Part shown: positions 14,277 through 21,530 of the stretch, one piece after another
Numbering within the stretch: the first letter of the stretch is position 1
How the letters are laid out: every line of letters begins with the position of its first letter
Assembly: GCA_021781695.1 (NCBI GenBank)
Contig: JAJXWG010000006.1
Coordinates: 1 to 21,586, forward strand
From: Pseudomonadota bacterium
Lineage (GTDB): Bacteria; Pseudomonadota; Gammaproteobacteria; Burkholderiales; Gallionellaceae
Reading direction: 5' to 3'
Length of the DNA stretch: 21,586 nt
Program-made: the position numbers and the translations under genes
Notes under the pieces: generated by a model
The model's database searches: none
Told to the model about the DNA's origin: nothing
The model's input: only the letters and a program-made list of their open reading frames with translations

Positions 14277-14934
14277 CAAGTTGAGAATCATACTGGTCGA
14301 TGACCAGTGCCTTTGCCGGCGAGGCTTAAGCGAACTGCTTGGAAATTGCTATGATTTTGACGTGATAGGCACGACAGACAGCATCGGCGAATTGCGCACA
14401 CTGCTGAATGAAAAACCCGATCTTTTGATCGTTGACTTGCGCATGAAACCCATGGACGGCATCTCGCTGCTGAAGCAGCTGCGCAAGGAAGGATGCACGG
14501 TGCCTGCAATCATGCTCACGATGAGCGACTCGGATGTTGACTTGAAGAATGCGATACGCGCAGGCGTTCGCGGATATCTGCTCAAGGACATGCCGCCGGA
14601 TGATGTGGTAGAGGCAATCCGCCGCGTTGCCGCAGGCGAACTCGTCGTCGCACCTGCGATGACAGTCAAGATGATCGAAATGTTGCGCGACGAACAACCC
14701 GAGCAGGATACGAAAAATTCGCTTAAACTGCTCACCGAGCGCGAACGCGAAATCCTGCAACTGCTGTCGCGCGGCGAGAGCAACAAGGCCATCGCCCTCA
14801 ACCTGAAGATCAGCTATGACACGGTGAAGCAGCATGTTCGCCACATCCTGAACAAGCTCAATCTGTCTTCGCGGGTAAAGGCAGCCGTGCTGTTCACCAA
14901 GGAACAGGAAACGCACAGCAGTGACGACTTATAA
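14269..14934 (+). CDS. NarL/FixJ-family response regulator
   Basis: This 221-residue regulator is the partner of the preceding kinase. The receiver domain has the acidic pair Asp11-Asp12, phospho-acceptor Asp56 in LIVDLRMKPMDG, and the conserved Lys in YLLKDM. The C-terminal LuxR-type helix-turn-helix includes LTEREREILQLLSRG and YDTVKQHVRHILNKL. The ATG overlaps the kinase stop and GGAGA lies seven bases before it, so the pair is translationally coupled. It ends 56 bp before sqr. It may bind the repeat pair at 12917-12957 or the near-palindrome, which would allow control of both divergent operons; this is inference. Confidence 0.93.
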   Translation: MSDKLRIILVDDQCLCRRGLSELLGNCYDFDVIGTTDSIGELRTLLNEKPDLLIVDLRMKPMDGISLLKQLRKEGCTVPAIMLTMSDSDVDLKNAIRAGVRGYLLKDMPPDDVVEAIRRVAAGELVVAPAMTVKMIEMLRDEQPEQDTKNSLKLLTEREREILQLLSRGESNKAIALNLKISYDTVKQHVRHILNKLNLSSRVKAAVLFTKEQETHSSDDL

Positions 14935-14990
14935 AAAGGAAGCGATCTAACCAGCAACATCAATGACAGCCAACCAAACGGGGAGGAAAC

Positions 14991-16262
14991 ATGGCACACA
15001 TAGTCATCATGGGAGCAGGAATCGGCGGCATGCCGGCAGCCTACGAAATGCGCGAAAAGCTGGACAAGACGCACAAGGTCACCGTCATCTCCAACAGCGA
15101 GAATTTCAATTTCATGCCCTCCAACCCGTGGTTGGGCGTCAAATGGCGAGAGCGCGACCAGATCGATTTTCCGATACGCCCCTATCTTGAGCGCAAGGGG
15201 ATCAATTTCATCTCATGCGGCGTCAAGCGTGTAGAGCCGGACAGCAATCAACTCGAACTCAACGACGGTTCGACGGTCAGTTATGACTATCTGGTCATCG
15301 CCACCGGCCCCAAGCTGGCCTTTGAAGAGGTCGAAGGTCTGGGCCCACATGGCGGACACACGCACTCGGTCTGCCATGTGGATCACGCAATGAAGTCGCA
15401 CGACGAGTGGGAAAATTTCTGCAGCAATCCGGGTCCCATCGTGGTCGGTGCAGTGCAAGGCGCATCCTGCTATGGGCCTGCATACGAGTATGCCTTCATC
15501 ATGGAAACCGATTTGCGCCGCAGAAAGATACGCAACAAGGTGCCGATGACTTTTGTCACCGCAGAGCCCTACATCGGCCATCTGGGCCTGGGCGGCGTAG
15601 GGGACTCCAAGGGCATCCTGGAATCCGGCATGCGCGACAAGCACATCAAATGGATCTGCAATGCCAAGGTGACGAAAGTAGAAGCAGGAAAAATGTACGT
15701 CAGCGAACACGACGACATGGGTGTGGAGATCAAGAAGCACGAGCTGCCGTTCAACTACAGCATGATGCTGCCCGCATTCAAGGGCATCGATGCGGTTTTC
15801 GGCATCGAAGGGCTGGTCCAGGCGCGCGGTTTCGTCATCGTGGACAAACATCAGCGCAACCCGAAATACAAGAACATTTTCGCCGTAGGCGTCTGCGTTG
15901 CAATTCCACCTGTGGAGCCCACCCCCATTCCCGTCGGCACACCCAAGACAGGCTACATGATCGAATCCATGGTCACGGCAACCGTATACAACATCCATGC
16001 GGAACTGACCGGCGGCATCCCTGACAAGGAGGCCACCTGGAACGCCATCTGTTTAGCTGATTTCGGCGACAGCGGTGTTGCATTCGTCGCGATACCGCAG
16101 ATTCCTCCGCGCAATGTCAACTGGTTTTCCGAAGGAAAGTGGGTGCATCTGGCCAAGATCGCATTCGAAAAATACTTCATACGCAAGATGAAAAAAGGCA
16201 CTTCCGAACCCTTCTATGAAGGCAGCATCTTGAAGATGATCGGCATAGAAAAACTGAAATAG
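14991..16262 (+). CDS. sqr: Sulfide:quinone oxidoreductase
   Basis: SQR oxidises sulfide to polysulfide or persulfide and reduces quinone at the cytoplasmic membrane. The 423-residue protein starts with an FAD motif (VIMGAGIGGMPAAYEM). It has the three cysteines expected of a catalytic SQR: Cys128 (HSVCHVDHA), Cys160 (VQGASCYGPAYE) and Cys354 (NAICLADFG), close to the numbering of the Acidithiobacillus ferrooxidans enzyme. The FAVGVCVAIPP and GTPKTGYMIESM segments also fit that group. There is no signal peptide; the C-terminal part (around HLAKIAFEKYFIRKMKK) is amphipathic and may anchor it to the membrane. GGAGG precedes the ATG. It follows the two-component genes by 56 bp and is probably in one transcript with them. 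Confidence 0.92.
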   Translation: MAHIVIMGAGIGGMPAAYEMREKLDKTHKVTVISNSENFNFMPSNPWLGVKWRERDQIDFPIRPYLERKGINFISCGVKRVEPDSNQLELNDGSTVSYDYLVIATGPKLAFEEVEGLGPHGGHTHSVCHVDHAMKSHDEWENFCSNPGPIVVGAVQGASCYGPAYEYAFIMETDLRRRKIRNKVPMTFVTAEPYIGHLGLGGVGDSKGILESGMRDKHIKWICNAKVTKVEAGKMYVSEHDDMGVEIKKHELPFNYSMMLPAFKGIDAVFGIEGLVQARGFVIVDKHQRNPKYKNIFAVGVCVAIPPVEPTPIPVGTPKTGYMIESMVTATVYNIHAELTGGIPDKEATWNAICLADFGDSGVAFVAIPQIPPRNVNWFSEGKWVHLAKIAFEKYFIRKMKKGTSEPFYEGSILKMIGIEKLK

Positions 16263-16263
16263 G

Positions 16264-16296
16264 CGGACAAGCGCCGATCAAGTCGGCGCTTGTCCG
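16264..16296 (+). terminator. 14-bp perfect hairpin after sqr
   Basis: CGGACAAGCGCCGA and TCGGCGCTTGTCCG pair perfectly over 14 bp around a 5-base loop, starting one base after the sqr stop codon. There is no T tract on either side. It may stabilise the sqr mRNA 3' end or reduce read-through into the nitroreductase gene. Confidence 0.65.
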
Positions 16297-16325
16297 AAGC
16301 AACATATCAACACAGGAAAACGTTT

Positions 16326-16910
16326 ATGCAACTCAACGAACAAAGTCTGGACACCCTCTTCCGCACCGCGCGCACCCACAGCGTCTGGCAGGACAAACCC
16401 GTCAGCGACGAACTGCTTCGTCAGGTGTACGACCTGATGAAATGGGCCCCCACCAGCGCGAACTCAAGCCCTGCGCGCGTCGTTTTCGTGAAGGGCGAGG
16501 CCGCAAAGAAACGCCTGCTGTCCGCCATGATTCCCGGAAACGAAGAGAAGACGCGCACCGCACCGGTCACAGCGATCATCGCCCAGGACCACGAGTTTTA
16601 CGAAAAACTGCCGCAGCTTTTCCCCCATGCCGATGCACGTTCCTGGTTTGCAGGCAACCAGACTCTGATCGACACGACGGCTTTCCGCAATGCCACTTTG
16701 CAGGGTGCATACCTGATCATCGCCGCACGCGCTTTAGGCCTTGATGCAGGCCCCATGTCCGGTTTTGACAATGCCAAAGTGGATCAGGAGTTCTTCAAAG
16801 GCACTCCGATCAAGTCCAATTTTCTGATCAATCTGGGTTATGGCGATGTCGAAAAGCTCTTTCCCCGCAGCCCTCGTCTTTCCTTTGAAGAGGCCGCACA
16901 AATCCTTTAG
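16326..16910 (+). CDS. RutE/HadB-family nitroreductase (malonic semialdehyde reductase-like)
   Basis: This is an FMN-dependent oxidoreductase of 194 residues. Its sequence closely follows E. coli RutE (malonic semialdehyde reductase of the pyrimidine-degradation pathway): RTHSVWQDKPVSDE, LMKWAPTSANSSPAR, LFPHADARSWF, ALGLDAGPMSGFD and FLINLGYGD near the end. No other rut gene lies nearby, so the physiological substrate may differ, for example another aldehyde or quinone. The start is ATG at 16326, with AGGA eight bases upstream; the frame is open 12 codons further, but those codons lie in the hairpin region. It follows sqr by 63 bp including the strong hairpin. Confidence 0.88.
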   Translation: MQLNEQSLDTLFRTARTHSVWQDKPVSDELLRQVYDLMKWAPTSANSSPARVVFVKGEAAKKRLLSAMIPGNEEKTRTAPVTAIIAQDHEFYEKLPQLFPHADARSWFAGNQTLIDTTAFRNATLQGAYLIIAARALGLDAGPMSGFDNAKVDQEFFKGTPIKSNFLINLGYGDVEKLFPRSPRLSFEEAAQIL

Positions 16911-16961
16911 CCTGCGAGCCTATAACCCGATTGACTACCATATCCCCTCACTTCCGAGTAC

Positions 16962-16990
16962 TTGACTAAATTACTGGGTTGAAGTTAAAT
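16962..16990 (+). promoter_or_regulatory. Putative promoter for the TusE/DsrC-like gene
   Basis: TTGACT (16962-16967, five of six) and TTAAAT (16985-16990, four of six) are spaced by 17 bp. The -10 box lies 30 bp before the ATG, so the expected start site is about 23 bases upstream of it. Confidence 0.5.
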
Positions 16991-17020
16991 ACGGACTTTC
17001 TGACTTGAAAGGTATTAATC

Positions 17021-17314
17021 ATGCAAATTCCCAATCGTGACGGCGACGGCTATCTCATCGATATGAGTGACTGGACACCCGAAATCGGCCGCGCCATGGC
17101 GGATGCAGACGGCTTTGAACTGAATGAAAAAAAGTGGGACCAGATATTGAAGGCGCGCGAATATTACGAAGAGTTCGGCTCCGTGCCGCCGATACGCAAA
17201 TTCAGCAAATACATTGAGGAAGACCAGAAGGATGTGTTCGACCTGTGGATGACAGGCCCGATGAAGCCTATCACCAAATACGGCGGCATGCCCAAGCCTA
17301 CAGGCTGCGTATGA
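17021..17314 (+). CDS. tusE: TusE/DsrC/DsvC-family sulfur-relay protein
   Basis: This family carries sulfur on a C-terminal cysteine, either for tRNA 2-thiolation (TusE) or dissimilatory sulfur metabolism (DsrC). The 97-residue protein ends in PKPTGCV with the conserved penultimate Cys96. The second DsrC cysteine, eleven residues before it, is replaced by Thr (in MKPITKYGG), so it cannot form the DsrC-type internal trisulfide and fits the single-cysteine TusE class. WDQILKAREYYEEFGSVPP is the typical family core. It has its own promoter; AAAGG lies eight bases before the ATG. Its stop is 6 bp from the convergent thioredoxin stop. Nearby sulfur genes suggest a sulfur-carrier role beyond tRNA, but this is inference. 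Confidence 0.88.
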   Translation: MQIPNRDGDGYLIDMSDWTPEIGRAMADADGFELNEKKWDQILKAREYYEEFGSVPPIRKFSKYIEEDQKDVFDLWMTGPMKPITKYGGMPKPTGCV

Positions 17315-17320
17315 TCGGCT

Positions 17321-17677
17321 CTATGCTTGCGCGGCCTGGTGCCGCTCGAGCAGATTGTCGATAAAATCGCGCAGGAAGCGTTCCGTCTGCGCACCGTGAA
17401 AGCGACCCACTTCGATTCCGCGGCTGTATGCAACCACAGTGGGGAAACCACGCACCTTGTGGCGCCCGGCAATTTTCATGTTCTCGTCGGCATCCACGAT
17501 TCCCAGAATGAATTCTCCGCCATAGGCGATTACCATCTTGTGCAGCAGTGGGCCAAGCACACGGCATGGCGCACACCAGTCAGCGCTGATATCCAGCAGT
17601 ACCGGAAGGTTGTGCGATGCAGCCACAACCAGTTCGTCGAAACTTTCCTCTTCGACGTTGTATGAATAATTGCTCAT
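17321..17677 (-). CDS. Thioredoxin-family protein
   Basis: This is a small cytosolic thiol-disulfide oxidoreductase of 118 residues with one thioredoxin fold. The active site is DWCAPC (Cys35, Cys38), and the cis-proline is in RGFPTVV (Pro79). There is no signal peptide. WCAPC differs from the classic WCGPC of TrxA, and the protein diverges elsewhere, so it is likely an accessory thioredoxin. It converges with the TusE-like gene with 6 bp between stops. The ATG at 17677 has only a distant AGGG upstream. It might reduce persulfides or disulfides for neighbouring sulfur proteins; the sequence does not prove it. Confidence 0.9.
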   Translation of the reverse strand: MSNYSYNVEEESFDELVVAASHNLPVLLDISADWCAPCRVLGPLLHKMVIAYGGEFILGIVDADENMKIAGRHKVRGFPTVVAYSRGIEVGRFHGAQTERFLRDFIDNLLERHQAAQA

Positions 17678-17719
17678 TAGATTATTGCCCTGAAAATGAC
17701 ATGCGCGATTCTGACCAAC

Positions 17720-17745
17720 AAAAAACCGACTTGCGTCGGTTTTTT
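17720..17745 (-). terminator. Intrinsic terminator after the cytochrome c gene
   Basis: A run of six As, CCGAC, loop TTGC, GTCGG and six Ts forms a textbook hairpin with T tracts in both directions. It lies about 20 bp beyond the cytochrome c stop and would terminate that minus-strand gene. It also shields the thioredoxin gene from read-through. Confidence 0.88.
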
Positions 17746-17766
17746 GGCTTTAACTGAGTATTGGGT

Positions 17767-18081
17767 TTACTTCAGATCCACAATGAACTTTGCCAGGGAT
17801 GCGATTTGCGCATCGCTCGCACCCATACCTCGTGCTGGCATATTGCTCATCTTCCAGCCGAACTGACCGCCTTTGGTGATATGCTCAACCAGGGTTTTCT
17901 CGGCATCCGCCTGCCCCTTGTATTTGGCAGCGACATCCTTCCATGCAGGCCCCACCATCTTTCTGTCTATCGCATGGCAAGCCCCGCATTTGGCCTTGCC
18001 ATCTGCAGGCATATCTACAGCCATGGCACTACCTGCAAGCAACAAACCAGCTACCGACAGACTTACGAGTACCGTTTTCAT
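17767..18081 (-). CDS. Periplasmic class I cytochrome c (c5/c551-like)
   Basis: This is a small monoheme electron carrier of 104 residues. A signal peptide covers about residues 1-21 (hydrophobic core then SAMA, cleavage before VDMP). The heme motif is CGACH (Cys32, Cys35, His36), and the sixth ligand is probably Met81 in NMPARG. VGPAWKDVAAKY is typical of this group. GGAG lies upstream of the ATG. It is followed by a strong terminator, so it is monocistronic. It may pass electrons from the quinol pool or periplasmic oxidations to a terminal oxidase or reductase; the partner cannot be read from this window. Confidence 0.92.
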   Translation of the reverse strand: MKTVLVSLSVAGLLLAGSAMAVDMPADGKAKCGACHAIDRKMVGPAWKDVAAKYKGQADAEKTLVEHITKGGQFGWKMSNMPARGMGASDAQIASLAKFIVDLK

Positions 18082-18137
18082 GATTTTTTCTCCTCAAAGT
18101 TATGATAAAAGATGAAGCCACCTGCGAAAGCAATATA

Positions 18138-18165
18138 AGCATACCATTATTTAATGACTTTGCAA
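18138..18165 (-). promoter_or_regulatory. Possible promoter for the cytochrome c gene
   Basis: On the minus strand TTGCAA (18160-18165) and TATGCT (18138-18143) are separated by 16 bp, about 57 bp before the ATG. Each box matches the consensus at four positions, so this is only a weak call. Confidence 0.35.
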
Positions 18166-18188
18166 CAACCTTACCAGCATTGCGGCAA

Positions 18189-19103
18189 CTATATCTCTCT
18201 TGCTGCGCGATTTCCCGCACGGCTCGAAAAACGCGTCAAGCAATTATGCACCTCGATTTCCACCCTTGCCTTTTTTCCATTGTAGACGCTGCTCTTCAAC
18301 CATGCCACCTCGGCCTTTAGCGCGTCATCCCCGGAAACCGTGGTATGCCAGGATTTTTTGTCCGCATCCCACCGGTAAGCGCGCGCCTTCAATATATCCT
18401 TGGTCTCGAAAGGAGAACCTGTCGCATAAATCTGATAGCTTTTCTGAGCCAATCCATTAAGGATGGATTTCAAAACCAGGTCGCCCGACCTGGGCAAAGG
18501 CTGCTGCAATATTTCCAGCAATGCGAAACAGTCTTCTTCGGCTCGATGCGCTTCGTAAAAGAAACCATACTGGTAGGCGATATAGTCGAGCTTGGCTGAC
18601 CCCATGCCCTCGCCGTTCCAGTCAACCTGGGCCAGAGAACATCCCCATGGCAAAGACTCGAAGAAAGGCAGACGCTTTTCAAGAAACACCCGGTCAAATC
18701 TGGCGTTGTGTGCAACGACCAGCGTGACACCTTGCAGAAATTTCTCCACCTCTTCATCACCGATGCGCCGACCTGCAACCATTTCGTCGGTGATGCCGTG
18801 AACCGCAGTCGACTCGGGCGGAATGGCAAAGCCAGGATCTTCCAGCTGGTCGAAGGATGCAAGCACACGATAAGCCTGCCCGGTTTTTTCATCGTATTCG
18901 AAAAGCACCATGCCAAGCTCGATGATTGCATCCTTGTCAGCATTGATGCCGGTTGTTTCCGTGTCGACGACAACGCCCCTGGACAGGTTTTGCGCTTCGC
19001 TCTCGGCATATGCTGTCCTGGACTGTATGCGCCGTATGAGACGGTAGTCGGGATGCGCATCCAGCAATTGCACAGCGTCCTTGATTGCCGAATTTTCCAT
19101 CAT
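18189..19103 (-). CDS. DnaQ-like 3'-5' exonuclease (DEDDh family)
   Basis: This is a DNA or RNA proofreading-type nuclease, about 304 residues from the chosen ATG. The DEDDh residues are visible: Asp47 and Glu49 in VVVDTETTG, Asp137 in AHNARFDR, and His186 and Asp191 in AHRAEED. The exonuclease domain spans about 43-200. A C-terminal part (about 215-290, including RAYRWDADKKSWHTTV) follows; a related C-terminal extension occurs in other stand-alone exonucleases. It is not the polymerase III epsilon subunit itself, judging by length and layout. Two adjacent ATGs and an upstream GTG at 19127 are possible starts, and the ribosome-binding site is weak, so the N-terminus is uncertain. Confidence 0.85.
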   Translation of the reverse strand: MMENSAIKDAVQLLDAHPDYRLIRRIQSRTAYAESEAQNLSRGVVVDTETTGINADKDAIIELGMVLFEYDEKTGQAYRVLASFDQLEDPGFAIPPESTAVHGITDEMVAGRRIGDEEVEKFLQGVTLVVAHNARFDRVFLEKRLPFFESLPWGCSLAQVDWNGEGMGSAKLDYIAYQYGFFYEAHRAEEDCFALLEILQQPLPRSGDLVLKSILNGLAQKSYQIYATGSPFETKDILKARAYRWDADKKSWHTTVSGDDALKAEVAWLKSSVYNGKKARVEIEVHNCLTRFSSRAGNRAAREI

Positions 19104-19168
19104 GTTTGCATCTATCCGTGTAGGCACTTTAATTTGCGGCGCACCCCTCCGCCTAGCGATACGGCAGT

Positions 19169-19348
19169 TCAGGCCGTTGTATTGATATTCTGCCCCAGGT
19201 TGGGTGGCAGCCTGGCTTCGGATTGAGGAATCGCGTTGATCAGCGCCAACGCATTCTGCGCTGCGATGTCCATGGATTTCTTAAACATCGTCATTGCAAC
19301 GACATCGCTGGTGTTCTGTGCTGCACTTGCGCTGGTATTGATGTTCAT
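19169..19348 (-). CDS. YjfB-like small protein (putative motility protein family)
   Basis: This 59-residue protein resembles the YjfB family, called putative motility proteins. The core KKSMDIAAQNALALINAIP is followed by a Pro-rich stretch and the ending PPNLGQNINTTA, both common in betaproteobacterial members. It has no signal peptide and no cysteine. The ATG at 19348 is well supported by AAGGAG six bases upstream; a longer reading would start inside that site. It lies between selD and the exonuclease on the same strand. No other flagellar or motility gene is in the window, so the family name should not be taken as proof of function. Confidence 0.72.
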   Translation of the reverse strand: MNINTSASAAQNTSDVVAMTMFKKSMDIAAQNALALINAIPQSEARLPPNLGQNINTTA

Positions 19349-19377
19349 GGGTTTCTCCTTTTTCATACACGGGGCTT

Positions 19378-19407
19378 AGCATACCCCCAATCCGTTCCGC
19401 GAATCAA
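19378..19407 (-). promoter_or_regulatory. Possible promoter for the YjfB-like gene
   Basis: On the minus strand TTGATT (19402-19407) and TATGCT (19378-19383) are spaced by 18 bp, 29 bp before the ATG. Both boxes are partial matches. The position just after the selD stop suggests the gene can be transcribed on its own. Confidence 0.35.
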
Positions 19408-19411
19408 CTGC

Positions 19412-20452
19412 TCAATTTACCACCACGCCTGCCGCACCCGCATTCATTTTGCCTATTGCGGCAGCCCCGGAAAATCCCGCCCGATGAAAACAGTTCAATA
19501 CCTCATCAACCGATTCGGGGGCGACAGACACCAGCAACCCGCCGCTGGTCTGTGCATCGGCAAGCAACCGCTGCGGCCAGGCTTCGAGATGGCCCGAAAA
19601 ACTCACATCGCACCCATAACTTGCCAAATTGCGCTCTATTGCACCCGGACCATATCCTGCCCTGACCAAAGGCAGCGCTGCCGACAGAACCGGCACCTGA
19701 TCGAAGCCGATCTCCGCACCCAGTCCCGAGCCTCTGCACATTTCCAGCAGGTGCCCGAGCAGGCCGAACCCGGTCACATCGGTCATCGCATGCACGCCGG
19801 CGATTCCAGAAAGCTGTGCGCCCACGCTGTTCAACCTTGTGGTATTTGCTATCAGCTCCGCATACCCTTCATCAGAGAGAGCGCCTTTCTTCAGGGCGGC
19901 GGCCATGATGCCAACCCCCAGGCCCTTGCCGAGTATCAGAACATCGTTTTCCCTGGCATTGCTGTTCTTCTTCAACCTTTCAGGATGCACGATGCCCAGC
20001 GCCACCAGTCCATAGATGGGCTCCTGAGAATCGATAGAATGTCCGCCAGCCAGGGGGATGTTTGCGGCTTTGCATACCGACTCGCCGCCTTGCAAAATAG
20101 AACGTATCGTTTCAACTGGAAGCTTGTTGATCGGCATGCCGACGATGGCCAGCGCCATGATGGGTGTGCCGCCCATCGCATACACATCGGACAACGCATT
20201 GGTCGCAGCAATGCGGCCAAAATCGAACGGGTCATCGACGATGGGCATGAAAAAATCCGTGGTCGCGATGACCGCCTGGTCATCGTTCAGCCTGTACACC
20301 GCAGCGTCGTCGCTGGTCTCGGTGCCGACCAGAAGGTCGGGATAAGGCAGTTTGTCTTTCACATCGCCCAGAATTTGCTGCAGCATCGCCGGGGCTATTT
20401 TGCAGCCGCAGCCGCCCCCGTGAGATAATTGGGTCAATTTTACTTCGGGCAT
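19412..20452 (-). CDS. selD: Selenide, water dikinase (selenophosphate synthetase)
   Basis: SelD makes selenophosphate from selenide and ATP, the selenium donor for selenocysteine and for 2-selenouridine in tRNA. From the ATG at 20452 the protein has 346 residues, as in E. coli. The catalytic motif GGGCGCKIAP holds Cys15 (matching E. coli Cys17) and Lys18 (matching Lys20); a cysteine, not selenocysteine, is used. The ATP-binding residues are carried by segments such as GTETSDDAAVYRLND and ALSDVYAMGG. Later TDVTGFGLLGHL is another hallmark. AGGAA precedes the ATG. The frame is open much further upstream, but those codons run antisense through mnmH. It faces away from mnmH with only 10 bp between start codons. 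Confidence 0.95.
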   Translation of the reverse strand: MPEVKLTQLSHGGGCGCKIAPAMLQQILGDVKDKLPYPDLLVGTETSDDAAVYRLNDDQAVIATTDFFMPIVDDPFDFGRIAATNALSDVYAMGGTPIMALAIVGMPINKLPVETIRSILQGGESVCKAANIPLAGGHSIDSQEPIYGLVALGIVHPERLKKNSNARENDVLILGKGLGVGIMAAALKKGALSDEGYAELIANTTRLNSVGAQLSGIAGVHAMTDVTGFGLLGHLLEMCRGSGLGAEIGFDQVPVLSAALPLVRAGYGPGAIERNLASYGCDVSFSGHLEAWPQRLLADAQTSGGLLVSVAPESVDEVLNCFHRAGFSGAAAIGKMNAGAAGVVVN

Positions 20453-20462
20453 AAGTTCCTCA

Positions 20463-21530
20463 ATGTTGTTCAGAACTGCAAACCTATCACAGCTTGCCGA
20501 GTTTGACGAAATTATCGATGTGCGCACCCCTGCAGAATTTGCCGAGGACCACATACCCGGCGCGATCAACTGCCCGGTATTCTCGAACGAAGAGCGCATC
20601 ACCGTGGGCACCCTGTACAAGCAGGAGTCGCCCTTCGAGGCGCGCAAGGTGGGTGCTGCGATGGTCGCAAAAAATATCGCACACCATCTCGAGACACGCT
20701 TTGCAGGCCATGCCAAATCCTGGCGGCCGCTGATCTACTGCTGGCGCGGCGGGCAGCGCAGCGGCGCGATGAGCATCATACTGGCGCAGGTCGGCTGGGC
20801 TGCACACAGACTGGAAGGCGGATACAAAACTTACAGGCGCCATGTGCTGGACCAGCTCGAAGTTCTTCCGCAGAATTTCACATGGCAGGTGGTCTGCGGG
20901 CCGACGGGTTCGGGCAAGAGCAGGCTGCTTCAAGCCATGCAGGAACAGGGCTTGCAGGTGCTCGACCTGGAAGGCCTGGCGCAGCATCGCGGCTCCGTAT
21001 TGGGCCGCCTGCCGGGACTTCCACAGCCTTCGCAGAAATGGTTCGACAGCGCCTTGCTGGCTGCATTGCTGACGCTTGATCAGGCCAGGCCCGTGTATGT
21101 CGAGGCCGAGAGCAACAAGATAGGCCTTATCACCCTGCCGCCTGCCTTGATGAAAGCGATGCATGATAGTGATTGTCTTGTCATCGATACGCCGACAGAA
21201 CTTCGCGTATCAGGACTGCTTGAAGATTACCAATATTATCTGGACAACCCGGAATTGCTCATTGAACACCTGCAGGGCCTCTGCCGGTTCCACGGCGAGA
21301 AGCAGCTGACGCGCTGGACGGAGCAGATACGCGCGGGCGATTTTGCAAGCATGGTTGAAGAGCTCCTCCTCCTGCATTACGACCCGAGCTATCTGCGCGC
21401 GACCTCGAAAAATTATCCCAGGCTGCCGACGGCAAAGCATGTCGAGATCACAAGCCTGTCACATGATGCGCTGAAAGGCATTGCGGCCAGCCTGCAAGCC
21501 TCTTGCAAGCAGGGTTTGCCAGGCCCCTAG
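20463..21530 (+). CDS. mnmH: tRNA 2-selenouridine synthase
   Basis: MnmH (SelU, YbbB) replaces sulfur by selenium at the wobble 2-thiouridine of some tRNAs, using selenophosphate from SelD. The 355-residue protein has an N-terminal rhodanese domain (IIDVRTPAEF; active loop YCWRGGQRS with Cys93) and a C-terminal P-loop domain (GPTGSGKS, about 146-153) followed by LDLEGLAQHRGSVLG. Length and order match the E. coli protein. The ATG at 20463 has no clear Shine-Dalgarno. Its upstream space is shared with selD, so promoters of each gene must lie within or overlap the other. Its stop codon overlaps the stop of the next minus-strand frame. Confidence 0.94.
   Translation: MLFRTANLSQLAEFDEIIDVRTPAEFAEDHIPGAINCPVFSNEERITVGTLYKQESPFEARKVGAAMVAKNIAHHLETRFAGHAKSWRPLIYCWRGGQRSGAMSIILAQVGWAAHRLEGGYKTYRRHVLDQLEVLPQNFTWQVVCGPTGSGKSRLLQAMQEQGLQVLDLEGLAQHRGSVLGRLPGLPQPSQKWFDSALLAALLTLDQARPVYVEAESNKIGLITLPPALMKAMHDSDCLVIDTPTELRVSGLLEDYQYYLDNPELLIEHLQGLCRFHGEKQLTRWTEQIRAGDFASMVEELLLLHYDPSYLRATSKNYPRLPTAKHVEITSLSHDALKGIAASLQASCKQGLPGP

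Noticed and set aside
15213..15998. 261-codon open frame on the minus strand
   Set aside because: It lies wholly antisense to sqr and shows no family features.
17021..17314. True DsrC
   Set aside because: The second conserved cysteine is Thr, and no dsr gene is present in the window.
19378..19411. Flagellar sigma-28 promoter before the YjfB-like gene
   Set aside because: TAAA is followed after 15 bp by GCGGAACG, only four of eight matches to the expected -10, so chance is likely.
19223..20428. 401-codon open frame on the plus strand
   Set aside because: It is antisense to selD and the YjfB-like gene, with no domain signals.
19412..20452. Selenocysteine in SelD
   Set aside because: The catalytic position is encoded by TGC, an ordinary cysteine codon, and no in-frame TGA is present.
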